Positions 26,354 to 39,047 of a DNA stretch of 64,000 nucleotides are shown here, piece after piece. The stretch's first letter is position 1. Each line of letters begins with the position of its first letter. The stretch comes from Thermomonas flagellata (GTDB lineage: Bacteria > Pseudomonadota > Gammaproteobacteria > Xanthomonadales > Xanthomonadaceae): assembly GCF_022419185.1 (NCBI RefSeq), contig NZ_JAJOZK010000008.1, positions 62,001 to 126,000 on the forward strand, written 5' to 3'. Made by a program: the position numbers and the translations under genes. Below the pieces are notes generated by a model. It saw only the letters and a program-made list of their open reading frames with translations, searched no databases and was not told the origin of the DNA.

Positions 26354-27310
26354 ATGTCCCAGGAACTGCAGACCATCATCGACCTGATCCGCTACGGCGC
26401 CAGCCGGTTCAACGCGGCGGGCCTGACCTTCGGCCATGGCTACGACAACGCGCTGGACGAGGCCACCCAGCTCACCCTGCACGCGCTGCACCTGCCGCAC
26501 GACCTGCCGCCGGCCTACGGCAACGCCCGCATCACCGAGGCCGAGAAGGAGGAAGTGCTGGCGCTGTTCCTGCGCCGCATCGAGGAGCGCATCCCCGCCT
26601 GCTACCTCACCGGCGAGGCGTGGTTCGCGGGCCTGAGCTTCAAGACCGACCGCCGCGCGCTGGTGCCGCGCTCGCCGATCGCGGAGCTGATTGAGGCCGG
26701 CTTCCAGCCCTGGCTGGGCGACCGCGAAGTGCGCCGCGCGCTGGACCTGTGCACCGGCTCCGGCTGCATCGCGATCGCGATGGCGCACTACAACCCGGAC
26801 TGGCACGTGGACGGGGTGGACATCAGCGACGATGCGCTGGCGCTGGCGCGCGAGAACGAGGCGCGGCTGCACGTCAAGAATGTGCGGTTTCTGAAATCCG
26901 ACCTGTTCTCCGCGCTGCAGGGCGAGCGCTACGACCTGATCGTCAGCAACCCGCCGTACGTCACCAACGCCGAGACCGACGCCCTGCCGCGCGAGTACGC
27001 GCACGAGCCGGAACTCGGCCTGCGCGCCGGCGACGACGGCCTGGACCTAGCCCTGCGCATCCTGCGCGATGCCCCGCTGCACCTCACCGAGGACGGCCTG
27101 CTGATCTGCGAAGTGGGCGAATCCGAGCGCGCGCTGGTCAAGCTGCTGCCGGAACTGCCGCTGGCGTGGGTGGAGTTCAAGGTCGGGCAGATGGGCGTGT
27201 TCGTGGCCGAGTGCGCCGACCTGATCGAGCACAATGCGCGCATCGCCGCCCTCGTGGACGCGCGCGAGGCGCGGGCGCCCGCGGCGCCGGCCGCCGGGCG
27301 GTTGTTCTGA
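26354..27310 (+). CDS. prmB: Ribosomal protein uL3 N5-glutamine methyltransferase
   Basis: SAM-dependent enzyme of 318 residues methylating the glutamine side chain of ribosomal protein L3. Motif I DLCTGSGC (131-138), acidic loop DGVDIS, and catalytic NPPY (199-202). The N-terminal alpha-helical domain ([19 protein letters not shown]) resembles PrmB rather than PrmC, which is usually near prfA. The ATG 26354 is chosen over 26294, which lies in the promoter. It is 4 nt from aroC, the usual prmB-aroC pairing in gammaproteobacteria. Confidence 0.94.
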   Translation: MSQELQTIIDLIRYGASRFNAAGLTFGHGYDNALDEATQLTLHALHLPHDLPPAYGNARITEAEKEEVLALFLRRIEERIPACYLTGEAWFAGLSFKTDRRALVPRSPIAELIEAGFQPWLGDREVRRALDLCTGSGCIAIAMAHYNPDWHVDGVDISDDALALARENEARLHVKNVRFLKSDLFSALQGERYDLIVSNPPYVTNAETDALPREYAHEPELGLRAGDDGLDLALRILRDAPLHLTEDGLLICEVGESERALVKLLPELPLAWVEFKVGQMGVFVAECADLIEHNARIAALVDAREARAPAAPAAGRLF

Positions 27311-27314
27311 GGCG

Positions 27315-28415
27315 ATGAACACCTTCGGCCACCTGCTGCGCGTCACCACCTTCGGCGAGTCGCACGGGCCGGCGATCGGCTGCGTGATCGACGGCTGCCC
27401 GCCGGGGATCGCGATCCAGCCTGCAGACTTCGCGCATGACCTCGCGCGACGCGCCACCGGCAAGACCCGCCACACCTCGGCGCGGCACGAGGCGGACGAG
27501 GTCGAAATCCTGTCCGGCGTGTACGAGGGCGTCACCACCGGCACCCCGATCGCGCTGCTGATCCGCAACGTGGATGCGCGCAGCAAGGACTACGCGAAGA
27601 TCGCCGCACAGTTCCGCCCGGGCCATGCCGACTACACCTACTGGCAGAAGTACGGCATCCGCGACCCGCGCGGCGGCGGGCGTAGCAGCGCGCGCGAGAC
27701 GACCATGCGCGTGGCCGCCGCCGTGGTCGCCAAGAAGTGGCTGGCGCAGCGCGGGGTCAGCGTGCGCGGCTGCATGGTCCAGATCGGCGATGTCGTCCCG
27801 CGTGCGCACGACTGGGACGCGGTCGAGGGCAACCCGTTCTTCTGGCCCTGCGCGGAGCAGGTGCCGGAGCTCGAGGCTTACATGGACGCGCTGCGCAAGT
27901 CCGGTGATTCGGTGGGCGCGAAGATCCAGGTGGTGGCCGACGGCGTGCCGCCGGGCTGGGGCGAGCCGGTCTACGGCAAGCTCGATGCCGAGCTGGCGGC
28001 GGCGATGATGTCGATCAACGCGGTCAAGGGCGTGGAGATTGGCGACGGCTTCGCGGCCGTGGCGCAGAAGGGCAGCGCCCACCGCGACGTGATGACGCCG
28101 GAGGGCTTTTTGTCCAACCACGCCGGCGGCATCCTCGGCGGCATTTCCACCGGGCAGCAGATCGCCGTGTCGGTGGCGTTCAAGCCGACCTCCAGCCTGC
28201 GCCTGCCGGTGCCGGGGCTGGACGTGGACGGCAACGTGGTCGATGTGGTCACTACCGGTCGCCACGACCCTTGCGTGGGCATCCGCGCGACCCCGATCTG
28301 CGAGGCGATGCTGGCGCTGGTGCTGATGGACCAGGCGCTGCGCCACCGCGCGCAGTGCGGTGACGTTGGCGAGGTGCGGCCGCGGATCCCCGGCGCGGTC
28401 GCGCCGAAACGCTAG
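27315..28415 (+). CDS. aroC: Chorismate synthase
   Basis: 366 residues. Converts 5-enolpyruvylshikimate-3-phosphate to chorismate using reduced FMN. All family blocks are present: GESHG near the N-terminus, [22 protein letters not shown], and [13 protein letters not shown]. The ATG 27315 lies 4 nt after prmB. A 12-bp inverted repeat starts in its stop codon. It supplies chorismate for the trp genes 4 kb downstream. Confidence 0.96.
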   Translation: MNTFGHLLRVTTFGESHGPAIGCVIDGCPPGIAIQPADFAHDLARRATGKTRHTSARHEADEVEILSGVYEGVTTGTPIALLIRNVDARSKDYAKIAAQFRPGHADYTYWQKYGIRDPRGGGRSSARETTMRVAAAVVAKKWLAQRGVSVRGCMVQIGDVVPRAHDWDAVEGNPFFWPCAEQVPELEAYMDALRKSGDSVGAKIQVVADGVPPGWGEPVYGKLDAELAAAMMSINAVKGVEIGDGFAAVAQKGSAHRDVMTPEGFLSNHAGGILGGISTGQQIAVSVAFKPTSSLRLPVPGLDVDGNVVDVVTTGRHDPCVGIRATPICEAMLALVLMDQALRHRAQCGDVGEVRPRIPGAVAPKR

Positions 28416-28461
28416 CGGCGCGCCGCCGGCTTCGCCCGCACGGGCAGCAGCGCGCCGCTAG
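28412..28461. repeat. 12-bp perfect inverted repeat spanning the aroC stop
   Basis: CTAGCGGCGCGC (28412-28423) and GCGCGCCGCTAG (28450-28461) are exact complements with a 26-nt loop. The left arm includes the aroC TAG. No U-tract follows; it may protect the aroC mRNA end or reduce read-through into asd. Confidence 0.5.
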
Positions 28462-28532
28462 GGCTAGGCAGGTCAATCCATTCCCCGCAGGCGCCACCCG
28501 GCGCCGCATCCAGATTCCAGAGGCAAGCAACG

Positions 28533-29573
28533 ATGAGCAAGCAGTACAAGGTGGCGGTGGTCGGCGCGACCGGCGCGGTCGGCGAAACCATGCTGGCGAT
28601 TCTGGCCGAGCGTCGGTTCCCCGCCAGCGCGGTGGTGGCGCTGGCCAGCGAGCGCTCGGCCGGGACCGCGGTCGCGTTCGGCGACGACGAGCTGGTGGTG
28701 CAGGACCTGGCCACCTTCGACCCGGCCGCGATCGACATCGCGCTGTTCTCCGCCGGCGGGGCGGTGTCGAAGGCGTACGCGCCGAAGTTCGCCGCCGCCG
28801 GCGCGGTGGTGATCGACAACTCCTCCACCTTCCGCTACGACGACGACGTGCCGCTGGTGGTCAGCGAGGTGAACCCGGAGGCGGCGCGCCACCGCCCGCG
28901 CGGCATCATCGCCAACCCCAACTGCTCCACCATGCAGCTGATGCCGGTGCTGGCGCCGATCCACAAGGCCTATGGCATCGAGCGCATCAACGTGGCCACC
29001 TACCAGTCGGTGTCCGGCGCCGGGCGCAGCGCGCTGGAGGAACTGGGCCGCCAGACCGCGGCGCTGCTGAGCTTCCAGGACCCGGCGCCGGCGAAGTTCC
29101 CGGTGCAGATCGCGTTCAACCTGATCCCGCACATCGACGAGTTCCAGCCCAACGGCTACACCAAGGAAGAGATGAAGCTGGTGTGGGAGACCCGCAAGAT
29201 CCTCGGCGACGACGCCATCCAGGTGAACCCCACCGCGGTGCGGGTGCCGGTGTTCTTCGGCCATTCCGAGGCGGTGAACGTGGAGACCAGGAAGAAGATC
29301 ACCCCGGACGAGGCGCGCGCGCTGCTGCGCACCGCGCCGGGCGTGCAGGTGGTGGACGAGCCGAAGGCGGGCGGCTACCCGACGCCGGTGACCCACGCCT
29401 CGGGCAAGGACCCGGTGTTCGTGGGCCGCATCCGCGAGGACCTGTCGCACCCGCGCGGGCTCAACCTGTGGGTGGTGGCCGACAACATCCGCAAGGGCGC
29501 GGCGCTCAACGCGGTGCAGATCGCCGAGCTGCTGGTCGCCGACGGCTTGCCGGCCAAGGCCGCGCGCGGCTAG
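28533..29573 (+). CDS. asd: Aspartate-semialdehyde dehydrogenase
   Basis: 346 residues. NADPH-dependent reduction of aspartyl phosphate to aspartate semialdehyde for lysine, threonine, methionine and diaminopimelate. Nucleotide-binding GATGAVGETM (11-20), catalytic Cys131 in ANPNCSTMQL, and GRIREDLSHPRGLNLW near the C-terminus. It is followed after 27 nt by fimV, the usual asd-fimV neighbourhood. The start ATG 28533 has no strong GGAGG but fits the family N-terminus. Confidence 0.95.
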   Translation: MSKQYKVAVVGATGAVGETMLAILAERRFPASAVVALASERSAGTAVAFGDDELVVQDLATFDPAAIDIALFSAGGAVSKAYAPKFAAAGAVVIDNSSTFRYDDDVPLVVSEVNPEAARHRPRGIIANPNCSTMQLMPVLAPIHKAYGIERINVATYQSVSGAGRSALEELGRQTAALLSFQDPAPAKFPVQIAFNLIPHIDEFQPNGYTKEEMKLVWETRKILGDDAIQVNPTAVRVPVFFGHSEAVNVETRKKITPDEARALLRTAPGVQVVDEPKAGGYPTPVTHASGKDPVFVGRIREDLSHPRGLNLWVVADNIRKGAALNAVQIAELLVADGLPAKAARG

Positions 29574-29600
29574 AGTCACCCGCGCAACCGGGGGAGAGGC

Positions 29601-31367
29601 GTGAGCAAAACCAGATCCATCGTGGTGGCCGCGGCCCTGCTGCTGGCGGCCGGGCAGGCCATGGCGCTCGGCCTCGGCCAGATCCAGGTCAAGTCGCAGC
29701 GCAACCAGCCGCTGCTGGCGGAGATCCCGATCATCTCGGTGACCCCCGGCGAGCTGGAGGCGCTGCAGGCGCGCCTGGCCTCGCCGGAGACCTTCCGCCG
29801 GGTGGGCCTGGCGCCGCCGAGCGGGGCCGCCGCCGACCTGCAGTTCAGCCTCGGCCAGGATGGGCGCGGGCGCCCGGTGATCCGGGTCACCACCCTGCAG
29901 CCGCTGGAGCAGCCGCTGCTCAATTTCCTGATCGAGGTCGAATGGGGCCAGGGCCGGCTGGTGCGCGAATACAGCGTGGCGCTGGACACCCCGCAGGCCG
30001 CGGCGGCCGCGCTGCAGCCGGCGATCCAGCCGGCGCTGGCGGCGGATGCGCCGGTGGTGCAGCGGCCGCTGCCGGAAGCGCCTGCCGCGCCGTCTTCGCC
30101 GCCATCCTCGGAGGCGTCCACGGCCGCCGCGCCGGCGGCGGGCGCACCCGCGCCAGCCGCTTCCGCAGCGCCGCCGCCGGCCGCGAGTCCGCTGCCGGCG
30201 CAATACGGCCCGGTCAAGCACGGCGAGACCCTCGCGGTCATCGCCCAGCGTCTGCGCCTGGCCGCGGGCAACCGACTCGACCAGGCGATGCTGGCGCTCT
30301 TGCGCGCCAATCCGGACGCATTCCTGGGCGACGACATCAACCGCCTGCGGCAGGGGGCGGTGCTGCGCATCCCGAGCGCGGCTGACATCGCCGCGATCCC
30401 GCCCGAGGAGGCCGCGCAGGTGGTGCGCGAACAGCTGCGGCAGTGGCGGCAGGCGCGGCGCGCGGTGGCGCAGCCGACCGCAGCGACAGGTACCCACAGC
30501 GCCGCCGCCGGCAGCGCGCGCGCCGTGCCCACGCCGGCCACCGCGGCCAAGCCCACCGGGCCGGTGCCTGCGCCCGCCGCGACGCCGGCGGCCGCGGCTC
30601 CGCGGCGTGCGGAGGCGCGCCTGCAGATCGTGCCGCCGGCCGATGGGCGCCCGGCCACCGCGACCAAGACCGGCAATAGCGCCAAGGGCGAGGGCAGCAT
30701 GCTCCAGCAGGAATTGCAGCGACGCGACGAGGAGATCGCGGCCAAGCGCGCCGAGATCGATGAACTGAAGGACCGGGTGGCCGCGCTGGAGAAGCTCAAG
30801 CAAGAGCAGGCCCGCCTGCTGGCGCTCAAGGACAGCGAACTGGCCGCCGCCCAGCAGAAGCTGGCCCAGGCCGCCAGTGCGCCCACGCCGGCGCAGCCGG
30901 CGGCGCCGCCGGCACCGGCACAGCCGGCCTCGCATGCCGCCTGGTGGTGGGGCGGTGCCGGCCTGCTGGCGGCGATCGTGCTCGCCTGGCTGCTGCTGCG
31001 TCGGCGCGCGCCGGCCAGCCCGCCGCCGCGCCGGCGCCTGTTCGACAGCGACGCGCTGGCGGCCAGCCTGCGCACCGCCGCGCCCGCGGCGCCTGCGCCG
31101 GCCCCCGCCGATGCAGCGCCGCCGTGGCACGCGCCGGCCGCGTCGCCGGCCGACGCGGTTCCGCCATCAGTACCGGAATCCCCTGCGGCGGCCGAGGATC
31201 CGGCCGCCCCCGCGGCGGCCAGCGCCGAGCATCGTTTCAAGCTGGCGCGCGCCTTCCTCGACATCGGCGACGAGCATTCCGCGCGCCAGCTGCTGACGGA
31301 ACTGCTGCACGACGCCGATCCGGCGGCGCGCGAGGACGCCGCGCGCCTGCTGCGCGAGCTGGGCTGA
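29601..31367 (+). CDS. fimV: FimV-like polar/type IV pilus assembly protein
   Basis: 588 residues, shorter than the roughly 900-residue Pseudomonas FimV. In order: signal peptide (ends AMALGLG), conserved FimV N-terminal beta domain ([19 protein letters not shown], about 23-135), Ala/Pro linker, LysM-type peptidoglycan-binding segment (about 200-254), second linker, coiled coil (about 370-420), membrane segment (about 447-466), acidic Ala/Pro spacer, and a C-terminal TPR-like FimV_C helix pair (535-588, [20 protein letters not shown]). FimV organises the pole, type IV pili and the type II secretion system. Located before truA. Confidence 0.9.
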   Translation: MSKTRSIVVAAALLLAAGQAMALGLGQIQVKSQRNQPLLAEIPIISVTPGELEALQARLASPETFRRVGLAPPSGAAADLQFSLGQDGRGRPVIRVTTLQPLEQPLLNFLIEVEWGQGRLVREYSVALDTPQAAAAALQPAIQPALAADAPVVQRPLPEAPAAPSSPPSSEASTAAAPAAGAPAPAASAAPPPAASPLPAQYGPVKHGETLAVIAQRLRLAAGNRLDQAMLALLRANPDAFLGDDINRLRQGAVLRIPSAADIAAIPPEEAAQVVREQLRQWRQARRAVAQPTAATGTHSAAAGSARAVPTPATAAKPTGPVPAPAATPAAAAPRRAEARLQIVPPADGRPATATKTGNSAKGEGSMLQQELQRRDEEIAAKRAEIDELKDRVAALEKLKQEQARLLALKDSELAAAQQKLAQAASAPTPAQPAAPPAPAQPASHAAWWWGGAGLLAAIVLAWLLLRRRAPASPPPRRRLFDSDALAASLRTAAPAAPAPAPADAAPPWHAPAASPADAVPPSVPESPAAAEDPAAPAAASAEHRFKLARAFLDIGDEHSARQLLTELLHDADPAAREDAARLLRELG

Positions 31368-31382
31368 GGGCGCCGGCGGCGG

Positions 31383-32174
31383 ATGCGGCTGGCGCTGGGC
31401 CTCGAATACGACGGCAGCGGGTTCCGCGGCTGGCAGCGCCTCAGCCCGGCCGGCGCGCTGGCGCCGGACGGCAGCCTGCAGACCGCGCTGGAGATCGCGC
31501 TGTCGAAGGTCGCCGCGGCGCCGATCGATACCGTCTGCGCCGGCCGCACTGATGCCGGCGTGCATGCGCGCTGCCAGGTGGTGCATTTCGATACCGAGGC
31601 CACGCGCGATGCGCGCGGCTGGGTGCTGGGCGCCACCGCCCACCTGCCGCCGACGATGGCGGTGCGCTGGTGCGTGCCGGTCGCCGACGGCTTCAGCGCG
31701 CGCTTCTCGGCGCATGCGCGCCGCTACCGCTACCGTATCCTCAACCGCAGCGCGCGCCCGGGGCTGGAACGCCAGTACCTGGGCTGGGAGCGGGTGCCGC
31801 TGGATGCGCAGGCCATGCACCAGGCGGCGCAGGCGCTGCGCGGGGAACGGGATTTCTCCGCGTTCCGCAGCGTGCAATGCCAGGCCACCCATGCGCGCCG
31901 CCACTTGCAGGAGATTTCCGTCACCCGCGTCGGCGACGAGGTGGTGGTGGAGGTGCAGGCCAACGCCTTCCTGCACCACATGGTGCGCAACATCGTCGGC
32001 TCGCTGCTGGTGGTGGGGCGCGGCGAACGCCCGCCGGAGTGGATCGCCGAACTGCTGGACGGCCGCGACCGCACCGCGGCCGGCCCCACCGCGCCGGCCG
32101 CCGGGCTGCTGTTCCTCGGCCCGCGCTATCGGCCAGAATGCGGGCTGCCGGCCGAGGTCACCGGCCCCGCGTGA
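31383..32174 (+). CDS. truA: tRNA pseudouridine(38-40) synthase TruA
   Basis: 263 residues, makes pseudouridine 38-40 in tRNA anticodon stem-loops. Catalytic Asp57 in [23 protein letters not shown] and ERDFSAFRS are family blocks. The ATG 31383 is 15 nt after fimV. It is followed after 4 nt by trpF; the fimV-truA-trpF order is characteristic of this part of gammaproteobacterial chromosomes. Confidence 0.95.
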   Translation: MRLALGLEYDGSGFRGWQRLSPAGALAPDGSLQTALEIALSKVAAAPIDTVCAGRTDAGVHARCQVVHFDTEATRDARGWVLGATAHLPPTMAVRWCVPVADGFSARFSAHARRYRYRILNRSARPGLERQYLGWERVPLDAQAMHQAAQALRGERDFSAFRSVQCQATHARRHLQEISVTRVGDEVVVEVQANAFLHHMVRNIVGSLLVVGRGERPPEWIAELLDGRDRTAAGPTAPAAGLLFLGPRYRPECGLPAEVTGPA

Positions 32175-32178
32175 TCCC

Positions 32179-32892
32179 ATGCCGCAGCCGCCGTTCCGCA
32201 CCCGCATCAAGTTCTGCGGCCTGACCCGTCCGGGCGACGTGCGTCTGGCCGGCGAACTAGGCGTGGATGCGATCGGGCTGGTGTTCGCCCGCGACAGCCG
32301 CCGCGCGCTCACCCCTGCGGCGGCGCGTGCGTTGCGCGAGGCGGCCGCGCCGCTGGTGGACGTGGTCGCGCTGTTCATGGACAACCCGGCCGACGAGGTG
32401 CGCGCGGTCATCGCCCAGGTGCGGCCGACCCTGCTGCAATTCCACGGCCAGGAGGACGATGCCTTCTGCCGGCGCTTCGGGCTGCCCTACCTCAAGGGCC
32501 TGGGCCTGGCCGGGGCCGACCCGGTGGACGGCCCCGCGCTGCTGCGGCGCTGGCCGCATGCGGCGGGGTTCGTGCTCGACGGGCACGCGCCCGGCGCCAG
32601 CGGCGGCAGCGGACAGGCGCTGGATCCGGCGCGGCTGCCGCAGGACCTGGACCGGCCCTGGCTGCTGGCCGGCGGGCTGACCCCGGAGCGCGTGTTCGAC
32701 GTGGTCCGCGCGGTCGCGCCGTGGGGGGTGGACGTGTCCAGCGGGATCGAATCGGCGCCCGGGATCAAGGACGGCGCGCGCATGCGCCGTTTCGTCGAGG
32801 CGGTGCGCCGCGCCGACTGCGTGGAACTGGGCGCGGACGGCCGCGTCGACGGCTGCCGGGCCTGCGGACGCGGCCACGATCAGGTAGGCTAG
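32179..32892 (+). CDS. trpF: Phosphoribosylanthranilate isomerase
   Basis: 237 residues, a monofunctional TIM barrel for the third committed step of tryptophan synthesis. [13 protein letters not shown] at the N-terminus carries the catalytic Cys; [15 protein letters not shown], the LLAGGLTPE phosphate loop and [15 protein letters not shown] follow. The C-terminal 30 residues ([24 protein letters not shown]) extend beyond the barrel, contain extra cysteines and look lineage-specific. The 179 nt to trpB hold no recognisable gene or leader peptide. Confidence 0.94.
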   Translation: MPQPPFRTRIKFCGLTRPGDVRLAGELGVDAIGLVFARDSRRALTPAAARALREAAAPLVDVVALFMDNPADEVRAVIAQVRPTLLQFHGQEDDAFCRRFGLPYLKGLGLAGADPVDGPALLRRWPHAAGFVLDGHAPGASGGSGQALDPARLPQDLDRPWLLAGGLTPERVFDVVRAVAPWGVDVSSGIESAPGIKDGARMRRFVEAVRRADCVELGADGRVDGCRACGRGHDQVG

Positions 32893-33071
32893 GCACATGC
32901 CCCGAGGCCATCGCCCCGCCGCTCCGTTCGGCCGCTCGCTGCGGCGTTGGCGGCGCGTGCCCGCCGCCGCGATCCGATGATGCCGCGCCGCACGCGCCAG
33001 CGCGTGCGGCCCCGTGACCCCGTCCCGCTGCGCGGCCCGCGGCCGCGCCCCGTGTCCTCGGAGACCCTGCC

Positions 33072-34310
<1,239 letters not shown>

Positions 34311-34390
34311 AAAGCCCCGCGCTGGCCGATCAGGCCGGTTTGCGCGACAATACCCAGTTCTTTCGACCCGATACGACGAGGAGTGCGGCC

Positions 34391-34840
34391 ATGGCCGACG
34401 AACAGCAGGCCCCGCCCGCGGCCGAGCAGACGAACGCGAACCAGATGGATCCGGCGTTCTTCGACTGCGTCAACGAGTACCTGGAGCTGACCCGCAAGCA
34501 GTCCGAGCAGCAGGGCGTCAAGCGCATCAGCCTGGCCAGCCTGTACGCCGCGGCGCGCTTCAACGCGCACGTGTACCTGGTGAGCGTCAAGCCGATCGAG
34601 GCCGCAGAGCAGCGCAAGGACTTCCTCGACTATATGACCACCCTGTACCGGCGCATGCTCAACGAGCACCTGGACGGGCTGGGCCACGAGCGCGGCATCG
34701 ATGTCGGCGATTCCGAGCTGGCCGAGGAATACAAGGCCGCCGGCATCCGGGTCGGGCGCCTGGCGCGCGAGGGCCAGACCCCGGCCAACGATTCCATCGC
34801 CGCCGCCGGTGCGGTGCCGCCGTCCGCTTCGAACGAATGA
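34391..34840 (+). CDS. DUF3144 family protein between trpB and trpA
   Basis: 149 residues, soluble, no signal peptide. The central part MDPAFFDCVNEYLELTRKQ, then LASLYAAARFNAHVYLVSV and FLDYMTTLYRRMLNEHLDGL, matches the small helical DUF3144 family; function unknown. A further 50 C-terminal residues (GHERGIDVGDSELAEEY and an Ala/Pro/Ser tail) go beyond the usual domain. It starts 80 nt after trpB with GACGAGGAG upstream, and its stop overlaps the trpA ATG by 4 nt, so trpA translation depends on it. A role in tryptophan metabolism is only suggested by position. Confidence 0.8.
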   Translation: MADEQQAPPAAEQTNANQMDPAFFDCVNEYLELTRKQSEQQGVKRISLASLYAAARFNAHVYLVSVKPIEAAEQRKDFLDYMTTLYRRMLNEHLDGLGHERGIDVGDSELAEEYKAAGIRVGRLAREGQTPANDSIAAAGAVPPSASNE

Positions 34841-35643
34841 CCCGGCTGGACGACCGCCTGCAGGCGCTGCGCGCCGCCGGGCGCAAGGCGCTGGTGCCGT
34901 TCGTGACCGCGGGCGACCCCTCGCCGCAGGCGACGGTGCCGGTGCTGCACGCGCTGGTCGCCGCCGGCGCCGACGTGCTCGAGCTGGGCGTGCCGTTCTC
35001 CGACCCGATGGCGGACGGCCCGGTGATCCAGCGCAGCTCCGAGCGCGCGCTGGCGCGCGGGGTCGGTCTCGGCGCAGTGCTGGAGATGGTGCGCGCGTTC
35101 CGGGTGGACGATGCGGCCACCCCGGTGGTGCTCATGGGCTATCTGAATCCGGTCGAGATCCGCGGCGCCGCGGCGTTCGCCGCCGAGGCCGCGCAGGCCG
35201 GGGTGGACGGCGTACTGCTGGTGGACCTGCCGCCGGAGGAAGCCGACGAATACCGCGCAGCGTTCGCCCACCACGGCCTGGTGCTGGTGTCGCTGGCCGC
35301 GCCGACGACCCCGCAGGCGCGCCTGGAGCGGCTGTGCGCCCAGGCCGAGGGCTACCTGTACTACGTCAGCTTCGCCGGGGTCACCGGCGCCGACCGCCTG
35401 GACGTGGCCGAGGCCGCCGCCCACCTGCGGCAGGTGCGGGCGATGGCCGGGATCCCGGTGTTCGCCGGATTCGGCATCCGCGATGCCGCCGGCGCCGCGG
35501 CGATGGCGGCGCATGCCGACGGGGTGGTGGTCGGCAGCGCGCTGGTGGCGGCGCTGGCCGACAGCCCGGACCCGCAGGCCGCGGCCGAGCGCGCCGGCCA
35601 GTTCCTGCGCCCGCTGCGCGCAGCGCTGGACGCCGCCGGCTGA
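34837..35643 (+). CDS. trpA: Tryptophan synthase alpha chain
   Basis: 268 residues, TIM barrel cleaving indole-3-glycerol phosphate. Catalytic Glu49 and Asp60 lie in LELGVPFSDPMADGPVIQ; phosphate loops GFGIRDA and VVVGSAL are present. The ATG 34837 overlaps the DUF3144 stop (ATGA). accD follows after 97 nt, as in many proteobacteria. Confidence 0.96.
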   Translation: MTRLDDRLQALRAAGRKALVPFVTAGDPSPQATVPVLHALVAAGADVLELGVPFSDPMADGPVIQRSSERALARGVGLGAVLEMVRAFRVDDAATPVVLMGYLNPVEIRGAAAFAAEAAQAGVDGVLLVDLPPEEADEYRAAFAHHGLVLVSLAAPTTPQARLERLCAQAEGYLYYVSFAGVTGADRLDVAEAAAHLRQVRAMAGIPVFAGFGIRDAAGAAAMAAHADGVVVGSALVAALADSPDPQAAAERAGQFLRPLRAALDAAG

Positions 35644-35740
35644 GGCCGGCGGTTGTGCCCCGCAACGGGTGGCCGCGCGCGCCCTGGGCTAGACTTGCCG
35701 CCCCCCGTCCCGGGGCCTGAGGCTGGAGCCGACCGAACCG

Positions 35741-36624
<884 letters not shown>

Positions 36625-36628
<4 letters not shown>

Positions 36629-37983
36629 GCGCGCGCCGCTACTTCGGCACCGACGGCATCCGCGGTCGGGTCGGCGAGGGGCCGATCTCGGCCGACTTCG
36701 TGCTGCGCCTGGGCAATGCCTACGGGCACGCGCTGGCGGCGCGCGCCGGCGGCGCCGACTGGCGCAAGCCGGTGGTCCTGATCGGCAAGGACACCCGCAT
36801 CTCCAACTACATGTTCGAGGCCGCGCTGGAGGCCGGGCTGGTCGCGGCCGGGGTGGACGTGCAGCTGATGGGGCCGATGCCGACCCCGGCGGTGGCGCAT
36901 CTGACCCATTCCATGCGCGCCGACGGCGGGATCGTGATCTCCGCCTCGCACAACCCGCACCATGACAACGGCATCAAGTTCTTCTCGGCCCAGGGCGAGA
37001 AGCTGGACGACGCCACCGAACTGGCGATCGAGGCCGCGCTGGAGCAGCCGTTCCGGACCGTGCCGTCCGAGCGTCTGGGCAAGGCGGTGCGCACCCGCGA
37101 TACCGTCGGGCGCTACGTCGAGGCCTGCAAGAACGCGGTGCCGCGCGGCTTCAACCTGGACGGCCTGCGGATCGTGGTGGACTGCGCCAACGGCGCCACC
37201 TACCAGATCGCGCCGCTGGTGCTGCGCGAACTGGGGGCGCGGGTGGAGGCGATCGGGGTCGAGCCGAACGGGGTCAACATCAACGCCGGGGTCGGTTCCA
37301 CCCATCCGCAGGCGCTGGCCGCGCAGGTGCGTGCGCGCGGCGCCGACCTCGGCATCGCGTTCGACGGCGACGGCGACCGGGTGGTGTTCGTGGACGCCGG
37401 CGGCCATGTGCGCGACGGCGACGACCTGCTGTACGTGCTGGCCTGCGACTGGCAGGCCAGCGGCCGCCTGCGCGGCCCGGTGGTCGGCACCCTGATGACC
37501 AACTACGGCTTCGAGCAGGCGCTGGCGGCGCGCGGGATCGGCTTCGTGCGCGCCCAGGTCGGCGACCGTCACGTACACCAGCAGCTGCTGGCGCACGGCG
37601 GCGTGCTCGGCGGCGAGGCCAGCGGCCACATCCTGTGCCTGGACCGTGCCAGCACCGGCGATGGCATCATCAGCGCGCTGCAGGTGCTGGAGGTGCTGCG
37701 CCGGCGCGGCCTGGGCCTGGCCGAGGCGGTGCAGGGCCTGCGCAAGCTGCCGCAGCAGACGGTGAACGTGCGCTTCGCCGCCGGCCATCGCCCGCACGAG
37801 GCGGAGGCCGTGCAGGCCGCGCTCGCCGCGGCGCGGCGCGCCGTGGACGGCCGCGGGCGCGCGTTCCTGCGCCCGTCCGGCACCGAGCCGGTGGTGCGGG
37901 TCACGGTCGAGGCCGACGACCCGGCGCTGGTCGAATCCACCGTGCAGGCCCTGGCCGACGCCGTGCGCGCGGCCGCGGCCTGA
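36625..37983 (+). CDS. glmM: Phosphoglucosamine mutase
   Basis: 452 residues, converts glucosamine-6-P to glucosamine-1-P for UDP-GlcNAc, hence peptidoglycan and LPS. N-terminal [11 protein letters not shown], phosphoserine Ser108 in [15 protein letters not shown], metal-binding Asp247, Asp249, Asp251 (DGDGDR), sugar-binding GGEASGH and phosphate loop [11 protein letters not shown]. The start is GTG 36625 in a GTGA overlap with accD, giving the canonical N-terminus. Coupling to accD would link lipid and cell-wall precursor supply. Confidence 0.95.
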
Positions 37984-38048
37984 TCCCGATCAACCCGCCC
38001 GCGCCTGCCGCGGGCGACACTCCCGCTTCGTTCCCGACACCGACCGCC

Positions 38049-38987
38049 ATGAGCCAGCCGCAGATCCCGACCCTCGACATCCGCCGCTTCGACACCGACC
38101 GCGAGGCCTTCGTGGCCGAGCTGGGCAACGCCTACCGCGAATGGGGCTTCGCCGGCATCCGCGGCCACGGCATCCCGCAGGAGGTGATCGACGGCGCCTA
38201 CGACGCCTTCGTCGCGTTCTTCGCGCTGCCGGAAGAGACCAAGAAGCAGTACCACGTGCCCGGCGGCGGCGGCGCGCGCGGCTACACCCCGTTCGGAGTG
38301 GAGACCGCGAAGGGCTCCAAGCACTTCGACCTCAAGGAGTTCTGGCACGTCGGCCGCGAGGTGCGCGACGAGAAGTACGCCGAGGTGATGCCGCCCAACC
38401 TGTGGCCGGCGGAGGTGCCGGAGTTCCGCGAGCGCGCGCTGGCGCTGTACGCCGCGCTGGACGCGCTGGGGGCGCGGGTGCTGGCGGCGCTGGCGCTCAA
38501 CCTCGGGCTGCCCGAGGACTACTTCGCCGACAAGACCGACAACGGCAATTCGATCCTGCGCCCGATCCACTATCCGCCGATCACCGCCGACGAGATCCCC
38601 AACGTGCGCGCCGGCGCGCACGAGGACATCAACCTGATCACCCTGCTGGTCGGCGCCAGCGCGGAAGGCCTGGAGGTGCTCTCGCGCAAGGGCGAGTGGG
38701 TGCCGTTCACCGCGGATGCCGACACCATCGTGGTCAACATCGGCGACATGCTGCAGCGCCTGACCAACCACGTGCTGCCGTCCACCACCCACCGGGTGGT
38801 CAACCCGCCGGGCGAGAAGGCGCGCCAGCCGCGCTATTCCACCCCGTTCTTCCTGCACCCGAACCCGGATTTCGTGATCGACGTGCTGCCCGGCTGCGTC
38901 AGCGCCGACAACCCCAGCCGCTATCCCGAGCCGATCACCGCCCAGGGCTACCTGGAAGAGCGCCTGCGCGAGATCAAGCTGAAGTGA
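38049..38987 (+). CDS. Isopenicillin N synthase-like 2-oxoglutarate/Fe(II) dioxygenase
   Basis: 312 residues. Non-haem iron dioxygenase with N-terminal DIOX_N (IPTLDIRRFD, EWGFAGIRGHGIP) and a catalytic jelly roll: His191 and Asp193 (AHEDINL), His248 (STTHRVVN), Arg262 (PRYSTPFF) for the 2-oxoglutarate carboxylate. It resembles bacterial members annotated as isopenicillin N synthase family; the substrate is unknown and penicillin synthesis is not implied. ATG 38049, 65 nt after glmM. A second, unrelated HxD protein is encoded convergently. Confidence 0.85.
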   Translation: MSQPQIPTLDIRRFDTDREAFVAELGNAYREWGFAGIRGHGIPQEVIDGAYDAFVAFFALPEETKKQYHVPGGGGARGYTPFGVETAKGSKHFDLKEFWHVGREVRDEKYAEVMPPNLWPAEVPEFRERALALYAALDALGARVLAALALNLGLPEDYFADKTDNGNSILRPIHYPPITADEIPNVRAGAHEDINLITLLVGASAEGLEVLSRKGEWVPFTADADTIVVNIGDMLQRLTNHVLPSTTHRVVNPPGEKARQPRYSTPFFLHPNPDFVIDVLPGCVSADNPSRYPEPITAQGYLEERLREIKLK

Positions 38988-39047
38988 CGCACTGGCGGGA
39001 ATGCGGGGGCGGGTGCGCCGCCGCGGCGCTCCCGCGACCCTGCGCCT

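Noticed and set aside
32893-33071. Tryptophan attenuator upstream of trpB
   Set aside because: No Trp-rich leader peptide or terminator hairpin with T-run is visible in the 179 nt.
38049-38987. Penicillin biosynthesis gene
   Set aside because: The isopenicillin N synthase-like fold is shared by many dioxygenases, and no ACV synthetase or other beta-lactam gene is nearby.
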